From: Pedobacter yonginensis
GTDB taxonomy: Bacteria > Bacteroidota > Bacteroidia > Sphingobacteriales > Sphingobacteriaceae
Reading direction: 5' to 3'
Length of the DNA: 64,000 nt
Assembly (NCBI RefSeq): GCF_003173595.1
Contig: NZ_QGNZ01000001.1
Coordinates: 682,001-746,000 of the forward strand
The notes below the pieces were generated by a model. It did not search any database. It worked only from the letters and a program-made list of their open reading frames with translations, and was not told the origin of the DNA. Position 1 is the stretch's first letter, and the number at the start of each line of letters is the position of its first letter. Position numbers and translations under genes: made by a program. This document shows, piece after piece, positions 49,094-58,618 of this stretch.

Positions 49094-50305
49094 ATGAGAA
49101 AAATTTATCTTCATGTGCTCTTTTTATATTTCGGTATATTAAGCACTTATGCACAGAGCAGACCAGAACCTGCAAAAACAGATAGCAGCAAATATCAGTC
49201 AAGAAAGTTAAAAGTTGATGAGGTTAACCTAGTTTCGGCATATTACCACCAAAATGGGAACAATTCTGCCGTAACGGGTGGTATTGGCACAGAAAATCTG
49301 AGCGATTTCGCGAACACCATCGATCTGCAAATGTCGAAGTTTAATAAAAAAGGCAAAAAAAATACATTTGTATTTGAATTGGGTGTAGATCATTATACAT
49401 CAGCATCATCAGACAAAATCGATCCTAGTACAATTTCTTCGGCATCATCTGCTGACACACGTATTTATCCTTCTTTAAATTGGACACACTCTAATGAAGA
49501 AACTGGAAATTCATTTGGTTTCACTGGTTCTTATTCTACAGAATTTGATTATCAATCGCTAGGAGCAGCATTTAATTTAACGCGTTTATCGAAAGATAAA
49601 AACACCCAATTCGACTTTAAGCTTCAGGCTTTTTTAGATCAGTGGACCGTTATTCTACCCGTAGAGTTGCGAACGGGAAATGAGGGCAGGGGACATGGGC
49701 AATATGATACAGCGCCAAGAAATTCATTTAGTGCATCTTTTTCGATATCACAAGTAATTAATGAGAAGTTCCAAGCGGCGTTAATCGTAGAGCCATCCTA
49801 CCAAAAAGGTTTACTTGCAACCAAATACCAGCGAGATTATTTTACAGATGGATCCCTACGTTCGGAAACTTTGCCAGATAAGCGATATAAACTTCCGATA
49901 GGTTTGAGAATGAATTACTTTTTAAACGATCGTTTCGTTATTCGTACTTTCTACAGGTATTATATGGATAATTGGGGAATCAGAGCGCACACCGCCGAAC
50001 TCGAGGTACCCGTTAAATTGAATGCGTTCTTTTCGATTAGCCCATTCTATCGTTACAACAACCAAATAGGCACAAGGTATTTTGCAGCTTATGGGCAACA
50101 CGCGCCATCTGCACAATACTTTACGAGCGATTACGATTTATCTACACTAACAAGCGATTTTTATGGCGCGGGTATTCGGTTTGCGCCACCTAAAGGCGTA
50201 TTTGGTTGGCAGCGATTAAATATGCTGGAATTGCGTTATGGCCACTATTCTCGCTCTACCAGCTTAGTTTCCAATATCGTTTCCTTGAACTTGAAGTTTA
50301 AATAA
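49094..50305 (+). CDS. DUF3570 outer-membrane beta-barrel protein
   Basis: 403 aa. Signal peptide (cleavage near TYA-Q, residue 20), then amphipathic beta-strands throughout and a C-terminal strand ending 'NIVSLNLKFK', typical of an outer-membrane barrel. 'KVDEVNLVSAYYHQNGNNSAVTGGIGTENLSDFANTIDL' matches the DUF3570 opening. Function unknown; always seen, as far as I recall, near DUF4266 and ApbE genes. Final gene of the operon; a hairpin follows. Confidence 0.87.
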   Translation: MRKIYLHVLFLYFGILSTYAQSRPEPAKTDSSKYQSRKLKVDEVNLVSAYYHQNGNNSAVTGGIGTENLSDFANTIDLQMSKFNKKGKKNTFVFELGVDHYTSASSDKIDPSTISSASSADTRIYPSLNWTHSNEETGNSFGFTGSYSTEFDYQSLGAAFNLTRLSKDKNTQFDFKLQAFLDQWTVILPVELRTGNEGRGHGQYDTAPRNSFSASFSISQVINEKFQAALIVEPSYQKGLLATKYQRDYFTDGSLRSETLPDKRYKLPIGLRMNYFLNDRFVIRTFYRYYMDNWGIRAHTAELEVPVKLNAFFSISPFYRYNNQIGTRYFAAYGQHAPSAQYFTSDYDLSTLTSDFYGAGIRFAPPKGVFGWQRLNMLELRYGHYSRSTSLVSNIVSLNLKFK

Positions 50306-50336
50306 TTTCTTCAAAGAATCATAAAGAAAATTGTCG

Positions 50337-50396
50337 GAAACCTCTTATATGTTCCTGCAAGCACGTAAAATGGCTTGGTTTGGCAAAAGAGGTTTC
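50337..50396 (+). terminator. Nested inverted repeat after the DUF3570 gene
   Basis: GAAACCTCTT (50337-50346) pairs with AAGAGGTTTC (50387-50396); inside, CAAGC pairs with GCTTG. No long T run follows directly, so termination is likely but not certain. Confidence 0.5.
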
Positions 50397-50430
50397 TGAT
50401 GATTTTCCCTTTTTATCGCAGAAAGATTTA

Positions 50431-50466
50431 TCTTCTAAATGTCTTCAGAATGTTATCCTAGATTTG
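50431..50466 (+). promoter_or_regulatory. CTTCA direct-repeat promoter motif, copy 3 (glycosyltransferase gene)
   Basis: CTTCT at 50432-50436 and CTTCA at 50443-50447, 15 nt, then TTTG ending at 50466: same geometry as copies 1 and 2. The -7 box TAGATTTG is a full TAnnTTTG match. ATG 50505 is 38 nt downstream. Confidence 0.78.
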
Positions 50467-50504
50467 CTTAAACCTTTTGAAATACATCAAACTAAGCTCA
50501 TCGT

Positions 50505-51989
50505 ATGGAAATTGAAAAAAGGGTATCACAAAAGCGCTTTTTGCTTTATGCTTTAGTGACCATCGTTCTAGTTAGAATTGCATCTATATTTTTGATGGGG
50601 CCAATGCCACAAGATGCTTATTATTATCTCTACAGCCAACATCCTGCGCTTTCTTATTTTGATCACCCTCCAGCAATTGCGATGCTTTTGCGCCTGTTTA
50701 CCTGGGCGCTCGGTTCAAATGTCATCGCCATAAAACTTGCAGATTCTATCTTAACCATTGGTACGGTTATCCTTTTTTACAAGCTTGCTTTATCTTTCTA
50801 TCCAAAAGCCCAGGCGGCTCGTTCAACCATGCTATTGTTGTCGACCCTGATGGTTAGTATTTTATCGCTGGTTTCTACGCCCGATACCCCTTTACTTTTC
50901 TTTTGGACATTATCGCTTTTGTTCTCGTATAAGGCAATTACTACTAATAAAAGAGTGTGGTGGATTGTTGCCGGCATGGCCATGGGGCTGGCTTTCGATA
51001 GCAAGTACACCGCTGTTTTCTTACCATTTGGCCTCCTTTTATTTTTAATCCTATCCGCATCGCATCGTAAAAAATTGGCGACGGTATGGCCTTGGCTTAC
51101 TTGCCTAACTATGGTTATATTTTCAGCTCCGGTCATTATTTGGAACATTCAACACAATTTTGCCTCCTTTGCCTTTCAAGGTTCTCAGCGTGTGGGGCAA
51201 ATCACAGCATTTTCAATAAAACCCAAATTCATTTTTGGTTTGTTGGGGCACCAACTCGCTCTTTTAATGCCCATACTTTTTATTGCTCTCTTTTTCGGGC
51301 TTTACAAGCTAGCTAGAAAATATGGAAAGAAAGTTGCCGAAATCCCCGCCAACGATTTATTTCTCTTAAGTTTTTTTCTCCCCATTTTTGGTTTGTTCTT
51401 AATCATTTCTCCCATCTATTGGGTAAAAATTAATTGGATGATGCCCGCTTACATTACTGGAATACTGTGGGTTAATGCCTATTTGAGTGAAAAGTGGTTT
51501 AAGTGGCAAATGATAGTGGCGCTTGTTGTACACTTAGCGTTAATTATTGAAGTTGTTTTTTACCCTGTGCACATAAAGTCAGATGATACTTGGGTGGGTT
51601 GGGAAGATCTTTCAAAACAGGTACTCAGCGTACAAAAGCAACACCAAGCAAATTTTGTGTTCTCTGATGATAATTATAAAACCTCCGCTGAGCTCAATCT
51701 CTACAGCAAAGATTTTGTTTACGCACAGAATGTTATTGGAGAGCCCGCTTTAGAATTCGATTTTTTAGGTACTGACTTAAGCCATTTGGCTGGCCAAAGT
51801 GCGATTTATGTTGATTCTGATCCGAGGTTTAAAGATATGGCAATGAACAATCCAGATGCCGAAAAATTAAAGAATTATTTTAGTTCTGTACAACAATTGC
51901 CCTTAATCATTATTAAAAGAAATGGCAAGCCTATCAGGAAGTTTTACGTTTACCTATGCTCGAATTATCGTCCGCCAATCAGGAAATAA
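50505..51989 (+). CDS. ArnT-like/GT39-type membrane glycosyltransferase
   Basis: 494 aa with about ten hydrophobic helices. The first periplasmic loop has the catalytic-type motif 'PQDAYYYLYSQHPALSYFDHPP', found in dolichyl-phosphate-mannose- and ArnT-like transferases, which use a polyprenyl-phosphate sugar to modify lipids or proteins on the periplasmic face. A soluble C-terminal region starts at about residue 345 ('HIKSDDTWVGWEDLSKQV'). Expressed from its own copy of the CTTCA-repeat motif, suggesting control by the neighbouring two-component system, as PmrA controls arnT in enterobacteria. The acceptor is unknown. Confidence 0.87.
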   Translation: MEIEKRVSQKRFLLYALVTIVLVRIASIFLMGPMPQDAYYYLYSQHPALSYFDHPPAIAMLLRLFTWALGSNVIAIKLADSILTIGTVILFYKLALSFYPKAQAARSTMLLLSTLMVSILSLVSTPDTPLLFFWTLSLLFSYKAITTNKRVWWIVAGMAMGLAFDSKYTAVFLPFGLLLFLILSASHRKKLATVWPWLTCLTMVIFSAPVIIWNIQHNFASFAFQGSQRVGQITAFSIKPKFIFGLLGHQLALLMPILFIALFFGLYKLARKYGKKVAEIPANDLFLLSFFLPIFGLFLIISPIYWVKINWMMPAYITGILWVNAYLSEKWFKWQMIVALVVHLALIIEVVFYPVHIKSDDTWVGWEDLSKQVLSVQKQHQANFVFSDDNYKTSAELNLYSKDFVYAQNVIGEPALEFDFLGTDLSHLAGQSAIYVDSDPRFKDMAMNNPDAEKLKNYFSSVQQLPLIIIKRNGKPIRKFYVYLCSNYRPPIRK

Positions 51990-52001
51990 ATAAGCATAAT
52001 G

Positions 52002-52035
52002 ATCAGCTGTCGTATTTCCGTTAGTTTAAGCTGAT
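52002..52035. terminator. Weak inverted repeat between convergent genes
   Basis: ATCAGCT (52002-52008) and AGCTGAT (52029-52035) flank a 20-nt loop; TTTT follows shortly after. Placed between the glycosyltransferase and lacI-type genes. Confidence 0.35.
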
Positions 52036-52042
52036 GGCAGTT

Positions 52043-53041
52043 TTACATTGAACCGCCTGTAACAAGTTTGGATTCATCGATGATGGTTTGTGCGAAAGAA
52101 CTTCCAGCAATACATTTCATCATTCTATCGTAAGCCAATTTACCTAAATTGTAACCACTGGTTTCGGCATAGGTAATTTCAGGATAAAAAAGTTTCGGAA
52201 TCATACCGTCGCTAATGGCAATTATACCCAAATCTTTCGGAGCACTTAAACCCTTTCTTTGAACGGCTTTCATTGTACCAGACAAGATCTCGTCGCTCAT
52301 GCAAAAAATGACGAAATTCTTTTTTTTATAGTTTGGTATCAAAGAAAGTGTAAGTTGTTCAGCTTCATCGGCACTGCTGGCATGGACAACGTTCAGGTTG
52401 ATGTGATCGTTAGCCTGGCTAAGCACCGAAATAAACTTTTCTAAGCGGCTTTTCGTGATTGACATATTCAAATGGCCAAAAATTCCCAATACATTCTCAG
52501 TTCCCCTTTTCAATATTTCTTCAGCAGCCAGGCTCGCCGCGTGATCGTCGCCCACACAAATTTTATTGCAAGATTCGTATTGCGGGACTTTGTCGAAGAA
52601 AATAACGGGGATGCCATGTACATCCAATTTTAAAAAAGGTTCCATATCCATTGTTTCGGTTGTAATGGCTATAAAAATACCCGATACCCGTTTATGTCTG
52701 CAACTCTTTAAAATATTTTGCTCAATTTTTGGATCATTTGCCGAGCGATATATGATTACAGAGTAGCCTAAGGTTTGAGCTTCCTCTTCAATAGATCGAA
52801 TGAAAGAGTGATAGAAAAAATTTGATAAGCTTGGCACAACCACCGCAAATTCCTTACTGCTATGTGTACGGAGATTTACCGCATAGGGATTGGGGTCATA
52901 CTCTAACAAATCTGCAAGTTCGGTTACCTTTTTCTTTGTTTCGGCTGAAATGTCTGGGTGATCTTTCAATGCCCTGGAAACGGTTGATATACTTAGGCTC
53001 AGTCGCTCAGCAATTTTTTTTAAGGTTGCGTTTTGTCTCAT
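52043..53041 (-). CDS. LacI-family transcriptional regulator
   Basis: 332 aa. N-terminal helix-turn-helix and hinge: 'ATLKKIAERLSLSISTVSRALKDHPDIS' and 'LEYDPNPYAVNLRT'. The sugar-binding core follows with 'SRVSGIFIAITTE'-type strands and 'VLGIFGHLNMSITKSRLEKFISVL', 'LGIIAISDGMIPKLFYPEITYAETSGYNLG'. It is divergent from the GH13 gene, and LacI-type palindromes lie in the 254-bp gap, so it likely represses the alpha-glucoside operon and itself until a sugar ligand binds. Confidence 0.95.
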   Translation of the reverse strand: MRQNATLKKIAERLSLSISTVSRALKDHPDISAETKKKVTELADLLEYDPNPYAVNLRTHSSKEFAVVVPSLSNFFYHSFIRSIEEEAQTLGYSVIIYRSANDPKIEQNILKSCRHKRVSGIFIAITTETMDMEPFLKLDVHGIPVIFFDKVPQYESCNKICVGDDHAASLAAEEILKRGTENVLGIFGHLNMSITKSRLEKFISVLSQANDHINLNVVHASSADEAEQLTLSLIPNYKKKNFVIFCMSDEILSGTMKAVQRKGLSAPKDLGIIAISDGMIPKLFYPEITYAETSGYNLGKLAYDRMMKCIAGSSFAQTIIDESKLVTGGSM

Positions 53042-53079
53042 AACATCATTTGGTTAATCAAATATAAGTTTTCCACAGC

Positions 53080-53099
53080 AAACATTTCCGCAAATGTTT
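53080..53099. promoter_or_regulatory. LacI-type operator, imperfect copy
   Basis: AAACATTT-CCGC-AAATGTTT, an inverted repeat adjoining the stronger palindrome at 53100; it may give cooperative binding or overlap with it. Confidence 0.6.
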
Positions 53100-53115
53100 C
53101 CGCAAACGTTTGCGG
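53100..53115. promoter_or_regulatory. LacI-type operator, perfect 16-bp palindrome
   Basis: CCGCAAACGTTTGCGG is a perfect palindrome with the central AAACGTTT typical of LacI/GalR operators. It is 59 bp upstream of the lacI-type start and 180 bp upstream of the GH13 start. Confidence 0.85.
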
Positions 53116-53295
53116 TATTAAATCGACACATGTTGTAATTTTAAATTGATTAAAATCCTATCTTTAATTTACAACAACGAATGAGGTTTTAGTCAAATAC
53201 TTTGATGAGGATCATTCTGCAGTTTAACCAAATATTAATTATTGTTTAGATTGATGTCTTAGCGTATTGACTCGTCTATTAGTAAAATCGAATTT

Positions 53296-55044
53296 ATGAG
53301 AAATTGTATTCGTCTTGTTTTTATCTGCCTGCTATTTTGGGCTTTGCCGAGTCTGGCGCAGCAGGGTGTTAAAAATAGCGAAGTGAAACGGCCGACCTGG
53401 TGGAAGGAAGCGGTGGTTTACCAGCTCTATCCAAGGAGTTTTAAAGATAGTGATGGCGATGGGGTAGGTGATTTGAAAGGCATAATTTCTAAACTCGACT
53501 ATCTGGAAAGCTTGGGTATCAGCGCAGTATGGTTAAATCCAATTTTTTCTTCTCCCAATGATGACAATGGTTACGACATTAGCGATTACCGCAACATTAT
53601 GCAGGAGTTTGGAACCATGCAAGATTTTGATGAGCTGCTAGCAGGCTTGCACAAGCGCAAAATTAAGCTGGTATTGGATATGGTATTAAACCACAGTAGC
53701 GATGAACACAACTGGTTTAAGCAAGCGAAAACATCGCGTACAAGTCCGTATAGGAATTACTACCATTGGTGGCCAGAAGAAAAAGGCACGCCGACGCCTC
53801 GGTACAGCTTTTTCGATGTAAACAGCGATGCCTGGAAATACGAACCCAATACAAAATCTTATTACTTGCACTACTTTTCTCAAAAACAACCCGATTTGAA
53901 TTGGGAGAATGAAAAATTGCGCAATGAGATTTACGATATGATGAAATTTTGGTTGGATAAAGGCATTGATGGTTTGAGGATGGATGCTTTTCAATACGTT
54001 TCAAAAGACACCACTTGGAAAAAATATCCTGAAGGCTATGAAAAGAACATCATCAAGTATTATGGGATGGGACCAAACTTGCACAGCTATTTAAAGGAAA
54101 TGAACCAGAAGGTGATCAGCAGATATGATGTGATGACGGTTGCAGAAGGCGCGGGAAGTACTTTAGCCGATGCACATGATCTTGTAGATGCCGACCGTAA
54201 GGAATTAAACATGGCCTATCATTTTGAAGTTATGGATATTGGCAATGATATTAAAGGCTACAAACTTACCGACTTAAAAAAAACCTTTACCAAGTGGGAT
54301 GATGCTTTTGCTGATCAGGGTTGGTTGGCCATTTTTTTAGCCAACCACGATGTACCTAGAATGGTAAGTAAATTCGGAAATGATGAGCCTGAATTTAGAT
54401 CTTATGCTTCGAAATTGTTAACCACGTTAATTATGACCATGCGAGGTACGCCATTTTATTACAATGGAGATGAACTTGGCATGTCCAACGTAAAATTTAA
54501 TGATATATCAGGTTACCGAGACATTGCAACGATTAATGCTTATAAAAGCGCAGAGGTAAAAGGTGAAGACATGCAGGTCTTTATGGAAAAGCAAAAGCGC
54601 TTCTCAAGAGACAATGCACGCACACCTTTTCAATGGGATGCTAGCGCGAACGCTGGTTTTACCACAGGGCAGCCTTGGATCAGCGTGAATCCGAATTATC
54701 AAAAGGTAAATGTTGCGATTGAAGAAAATGACCCAAATAGTGAGCTTTCTTATTTTAAACAGATTGTTACACTGAGAAAATCATCGCCCGTTTTAATTTA
54801 TGGCGACTACAAAGTTTACGATATCGAAAATCCAGATGTGTATTGCTACACCAGAACAGAGGAAAAAGCGGAGGTTTTGGTGTTGCTTAATTTCTCTACA
54901 AAAAATTTAACCTATCCAATTGATAGCAGTATAAATGTTTCAAAAGCGAAGATGATGCTTAATAATTATGCAGGCAATTCTTTTACAAGTAAAAATTCGG
55001 TTCAGCTTAAACCGTGGCAAGCGTTAATTTTTAAACTTAATTAA
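53296..55044 (+). CDS. GH13 alpha-glucosidase (oligo-1,6-glucosidase / sucrase type)
   Basis: 582 aa with a signal peptide (cleavage near SLA-QQ, residue 22). GH13 regions: 'WWKEAVVYQLYPRSFKDSDGDGVGDLKGI', 'KLVLDMVLNHSSDEH', nucleophile Asp230 in 'GLRMDAFQ', acid/base Glu284 in 'TVAEGAG', stabiliser Asp352 in 'ANHDVPR'. The 'DMVLNHSSDEH' box and 'QPDLNWEN' point to the oligo-1,6-glucosidase/alpha-glucosidase group (GH13_31-like), which can also split sucrose or its isomers. First gene of the sugar operon; 7 bp before the carrier gene. Confidence 0.94.
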   Translation: MRNCIRLVFICLLFWALPSLAQQGVKNSEVKRPTWWKEAVVYQLYPRSFKDSDGDGVGDLKGIISKLDYLESLGISAVWLNPIFSSPNDDNGYDISDYRNIMQEFGTMQDFDELLAGLHKRKIKLVLDMVLNHSSDEHNWFKQAKTSRTSPYRNYYHWWPEEKGTPTPRYSFFDVNSDAWKYEPNTKSYYLHYFSQKQPDLNWENEKLRNEIYDMMKFWLDKGIDGLRMDAFQYVSKDTTWKKYPEGYEKNIIKYYGMGPNLHSYLKEMNQKVISRYDVMTVAEGAGSTLADAHDLVDADRKELNMAYHFEVMDIGNDIKGYKLTDLKKTFTKWDDAFADQGWLAIFLANHDVPRMVSKFGNDEPEFRSYASKLLTTLIMTMRGTPFYYNGDELGMSNVKFNDISGYRDIATINAYKSAEVKGEDMQVFMEKQKRFSRDNARTPFQWDASANAGFTTGQPWISVNPNYQKVNVAIEENDPNSELSYFKQIVTLRKSSPVLIYGDYKVYDIENPDVYCYTRTEEKAEVLVLLNFSTKNLTYPIDSSINVSKAKMMLNNYAGNSFTSKNSVQLKPWQALIFKLN

Positions 55045-55051
55045 TTAGAAG

Positions 55052-56401
55052 ATGATTGCTGCACCCGCAAACAAAGTTGATCAAGTATCATCAGCCATCA
55101 AGTTGAATTTCGGTTCAATCATTGCCATGAATCTGGGTTTCTTCGGTATTCAGTACAGTTTTGGTTTGCAACAAACCAACATGACGCCAATTTATTCTTA
55201 TTTGGGCGCAAATGCCGATCAAATTCCACTGTTAAACTTAGCCGGACCTATGACCGGTTTAATTATTCAGCCAATTATTGGTGCCATGAGCGATAAAACA
55301 ACCAGTAAATTTGGAAGAAGGAGACCCTATTTCTTAATCGGCGCAATCATTTGTAGCATTTGTCTTTTCTTAATGCCTTATAGCAGTTCCATTTGGATGG
55401 CAGCTGGTATTCTGTGGATTTTGGATGCTGGTAATAACATCACCATGGAACCTTATCGGGCTTTCGTTAGTGATAAATTGCCCTCAGAACAGCACTCGCT
55501 CGGTTTTTTAACACAAAGTTTTTTTACGGGTTTGGGTATTACCTTAGCCAATTTAACCCCTGGTATTTTAATTGCCGCTGGCCTAATCAGCATTCATTCC
55601 AGAAGTGGGAACAATATTCCTTATACTACCTACGCCGCATTTTTTATAGGTGGCGTGGTTTCTATTGGCTCAATTATGTTCAGTTGTTTAAAAACGAAAG
55701 AAGCTCCATTATCGAAAGAAGAAATTGTAAAAATAAAAGCCGAAAAAGGCGGAATTGGAATTGTTTTCAAAGATATTTTCGAGGCTTTTAAAGTCATGCC
55801 ATCTACCATGAGGAAACTTGGGGTGGTTTATCTTTTCAACTGGTATGCCATGTTTGTGTATTGGCAATTTATCACACTTTGCTTAGCCAAAACCTTGTAC
55901 AATACTACGGATAGCACATCTGATGGCTTTGCTTCAGCGCAACTGCTCACCGGAACTGTTAATGGGGGTTATAACGTGGTTACCTTTTTGGTGGCCTTTC
56001 CACTTGCTTTTTTTGCAAGAAAAATAACCGCACAGAAAGTACATCTGGTTAGCTTAATCTTCGGTGGCGCATGTTTGGCACTGCTGCCATTCATTAACAA
56101 TCCTGCTTTATTGGTTATTCCGATTATCGGCTTAGGCATTGCCTGGGCAAGTATGATGGGAACACCCTATGCCATGCTCGCAGGCAGTATCCCGAAAGCA
56201 AAGACAGGAATTTTCATGGGGATTTTGAACATGTTTATCGTAATTCCGATGCTTTTGGAAACGATTACATTTAAATATGTATATAAATACCTTTTGGGTC
56301 ATAACCCTGAAAATGCAATCATTTTTGCAGGAAGTTTAATCGCCATAGCAGGGTTTATGGTGCTTTTAATTAATAAAAAAGATAGCGCAGAAGTAGTATA
56401 A
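55052..56401 (+). CDS. GPH/SLC45-like sugar (sucrose or maltoside) MFS transporter
   Basis: 449 aa, about 12 transmembrane helices. 'FFGIQYSFGLQQTNMTPIYSYLGA', 'GPMTGLIIQPIIGAMSDKTTSKFGRRRPYFLIGAI' and 'DAGNNITMEPYRAFVSDKLP' are like plant and animal sucrose carriers of the SLC45/GPH group. Carries an alpha-glucoside such as sucrose across the inner membrane with protons. Stop and next start share one base (TAATG). Confidence 0.9.
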   Translation: MIAAPANKVDQVSSAIKLNFGSIIAMNLGFFGIQYSFGLQQTNMTPIYSYLGANADQIPLLNLAGPMTGLIIQPIIGAMSDKTTSKFGRRRPYFLIGAIICSICLFLMPYSSSIWMAAGILWILDAGNNITMEPYRAFVSDKLPSEQHSLGFLTQSFFTGLGITLANLTPGILIAAGLISIHSRSGNNIPYTTYAAFFIGGVVSIGSIMFSCLKTKEAPLSKEEIVKIKAEKGGIGIVFKDIFEAFKVMPSTMRKLGVVYLFNWYAMFVYWQFITLCLAKTLYNTTDSTSDGFASAQLLTGTVNGGYNVVTFLVAFPLAFFARKITAQKVHLVSLIFGGACLALLPFINNPALLVIPIIGLGIAWASMMGTPYAMLAGSIPKAKTGIFMGILNMFIVIPMLLETITFKYVYKYLLGHNPENAIIFAGSLIAIAGFMVLLINKKDSAEVV

Positions 56402-57594
56402 TGGTCAATAAACAATCTTATAATCAAGCGCTAAGTCTTTTGCATCAGGCCACAACTCCTTCAGGATTTGTTGCAGCCGTGCAAGAACACGATAACTATA
56501 AACGCGTTTGGATCAGAGACGGGGTGATTACCAGCATAGCGGCATTGCTCAGTGGCGATGAAAACCTGATCAAAACGGCTAAGGCTACCTTGGAAACACT
56601 GTTCAATCATCAAAAAGGCGATGGTTGTATGCCTTCTAATGTTTCGCCGCAAGATGGAACAGTGAGCTATGGCGGTACATCGGGTCGTGCAGATAATCCA
56701 TCATGGGCGGTTATCGGCTTAAGTGCTTATTCTATATTAACTGAGGATAGAAGTCTTTGGGTAAAATATCAAGATGAAATAGAGCGGTGTTTTGCGGTTC
56801 TTGATACTTGGGAGTTTAACGGGAAGCATTTGATTTATGTCCCTCAAAGTGGCGATTGGGCCGATGAATACCTTCAGCATGGTTACGTCTTGTTTGATCA
56901 ATTGCTTCGAATTTGGGCTTTAAAGTTGGCAACAAAATTATCGCCTAACCCTTTATGGATTGATAAGGCGGCAAGAATTACTTCCGTTGTACAGGCAAAT
57001 TATTGGAAAACAGAAGGACAACCCAATGCCTATGCGCCAAACTTAATTCACCAAATGAGCAACGCGTCGAAAGCCTTTTGGTTGATGGGCTTTAATCCAT
57101 CTCGTATTTACAATTACTTTGATTTACAGGCCAATACCTTTTGTCTTTTAATGGGGATAGGCGATTCGGAGCAGAATTATTCGGTGATTGAATACATGAA
57201 GCAAAGGCATCAAGTGAGTAAAGCAATATTGCCGTCGTTTTATCCAACGATTGAAAAAAATGATACGGACATGAATGAACTAAGAAACAATTATGCCTAT
57301 ACATTTAGAAATAAGCCTGGCTATTTCCACAACGGCGGCTTGTGGCCTGTATGGAATGGTTGGCTGGTGGCGGCATTAGCCCTAAACCATGAAACGGACT
57401 TTGCAAAGAAGCTATTAACCGCTTTACATGAGGCCAATGGCAAAGCCGATTTATTTAATGAATGCTTGCAAGGCAATACTTTAAATCCTTGCGGCGTACC
57501 CAATTGTACTTGGAGTGCCGCGGGGGCAATCATTGCTGAACATGCACTAGCGGGAAATAACTTTAGTAAACTTTTCAATTTTAATGAAGGATAA
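56401..57594 (+). CDS. (alpha/alpha)6-barrel hydrolase, GH100 invertase-like / debranching-like
   Basis: 397 aa cytosolic protein without a signal peptide. 'AAVQEHDNYKRVWIRDGVITSIAALLSGD' resembles the N-terminal part of the GH100 neutral invertases and of glycogen-debranching glucosidases; its Asp is a likely catalytic acid. 'PSNVSPQDGTVSYGGTSGRADNPSWAVIGL' and 'KPGYFHNGGLWPVWNGWLVAALAL' are further barrel motifs. Between a sucrose-type carrier and a fructokinase-like kinase, an invertase role (sucrose to glucose and fructose) is the best reading, not proved. Confidence 0.75.
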   Translation: MVNKQSYNQALSLLHQATTPSGFVAAVQEHDNYKRVWIRDGVITSIAALLSGDENLIKTAKATLETLFNHQKGDGCMPSNVSPQDGTVSYGGTSGRADNPSWAVIGLSAYSILTEDRSLWVKYQDEIERCFAVLDTWEFNGKHLIYVPQSGDWADEYLQHGYVLFDQLLRIWALKLATKLSPNPLWIDKAARITSVVQANYWKTEGQPNAYAPNLIHQMSNASKAFWLMGFNPSRIYNYFDLQANTFCLLMGIGDSEQNYSVIEYMKQRHQVSKAILPSFYPTIEKNDTDMNELRNNYAYTFRNKPGYFHNGGLWPVWNGWLVAALALNHETDFAKKLLTALHEANGKADLFNECLQGNTLNPCGVPNCTWSAAGAIIAEHALAGNNFSKLFNFNEG

Positions 57595-58525
57595 AATGAA
57601 TCCAAAAGGAACGATTTCTGGGAAAAAGGTTTTGGTAGTGGGAGAGTTGTTGGTTGATATCATATCAGATCAAAATATCGAATCGCTTGCTTTTGCCGCA
57701 CAATTCTCGACTAATCAAGGTGGAAGCTCTGCAAATTTGTGCGCCAATTTGAAATGGCTGGGCGTTGATGCTGAATTGGTTGCATCCGTTGGAAATGATA
57801 ACTTAGGTACCTTTTTAATAAACGAACTGCAAACGGTAGGCATCGCAAACACTTATATCAATCTTTCCACTGATCGACAAACCAGCATTGTTTTAGTGGC
57901 AAAAAATGAACACACGCCAGATTTTATCCCCTACAGAAGCGCCGATTTAGACATAAAACAAGTGGATGACCAAGCCATCGAAGGTGCTACAATTATTCAC
58001 TCAACCGCATTTGCATTAAGCAAAGAACCCGCTAGAGGCAGCATTTTAACGGCCTTCCAGAAAGCTAGAGATATGGGCAAATTCATATCTATAGATTGGA
58101 ATTTTGCTCCATCTATATGGCATACCGATGATGGGAAAGTGATTTTTAATGAAGTGATGGCGCTAGCACCTTTACTGAAAATTAGTGTAGATGATTTGCA
58201 ACGCTTTGTTGGAGCGCCATTATCCATTGAACAATCTATTGAATGGCTAAATTCATTACAGGCAGAGGTAATCTGCCTAACCTGCGGAAAAGACGGCGTG
58301 TGGTACAAAACCAAAAGCGAAGCCTGGAAACATGAGCAAGCATTGGCCGTAGAAAAAGCGGTAGGCGTTACAGGAGCTGGCGATGCATTCTGGTCGGGGT
58401 TTTTATCTGCCTTCATCCAAGAAAAATCAATTGACAAATGCGTCGTTAGAGCCCTTGAAGTCGCCAAAATGAAAATTGAAAAACCAAATCCCTTATATAA
58501 AATTAAACTATTAACGAATTATTAA
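57584..58525 (+). CDS. PfkB-family carbohydrate kinase, probable fructokinase
   Basis: 313 aa (309 if started at ATG 57596, which follows a GAAGG-like sequence). Ribokinase fold: 'KVLVVGELLVDIIS', 'FSTNQGGSSANLCANLKWLGVDAELVASVGNDNLG' and the anion-hole/catalytic motif 'VGVTGAGDAFWSGF' with base Asp267. Overlaps the previous gene by 11 bp. It would phosphorylate fructose (or another ketose) released by the preceding hydrolase. Confidence 0.9.
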   Translation: MKDKMNPKGTISGKKVLVVGELLVDIISDQNIESLAFAAQFSTNQGGSSANLCANLKWLGVDAELVASVGNDNLGTFLINELQTVGIANTYINLSTDRQTSIVLVAKNEHTPDFIPYRSADLDIKQVDDQAIEGATIIHSTAFALSKEPARGSILTAFQKARDMGKFISIDWNFAPSIWHTDDGKVIFNEVMALAPLLKISVDDLQRFVGAPLSIEQSIEWLNSLQAEVICLTCGKDGVWYKTKSEAWKHEQALAVEKAVGVTGAGDAFWSGFLSAFIQEKSIDKCVVRALEVAKMKIEKPNPLYKIKLLTNY

Positions 58526-58618
58526 CGAAGAAAATGAGCAACAACTATCAACCACCTTGAAATTGAGGACAAAAACACAAACAAATTAATTTTTCTAACC
58601 AATTAAAATAAAACCATT

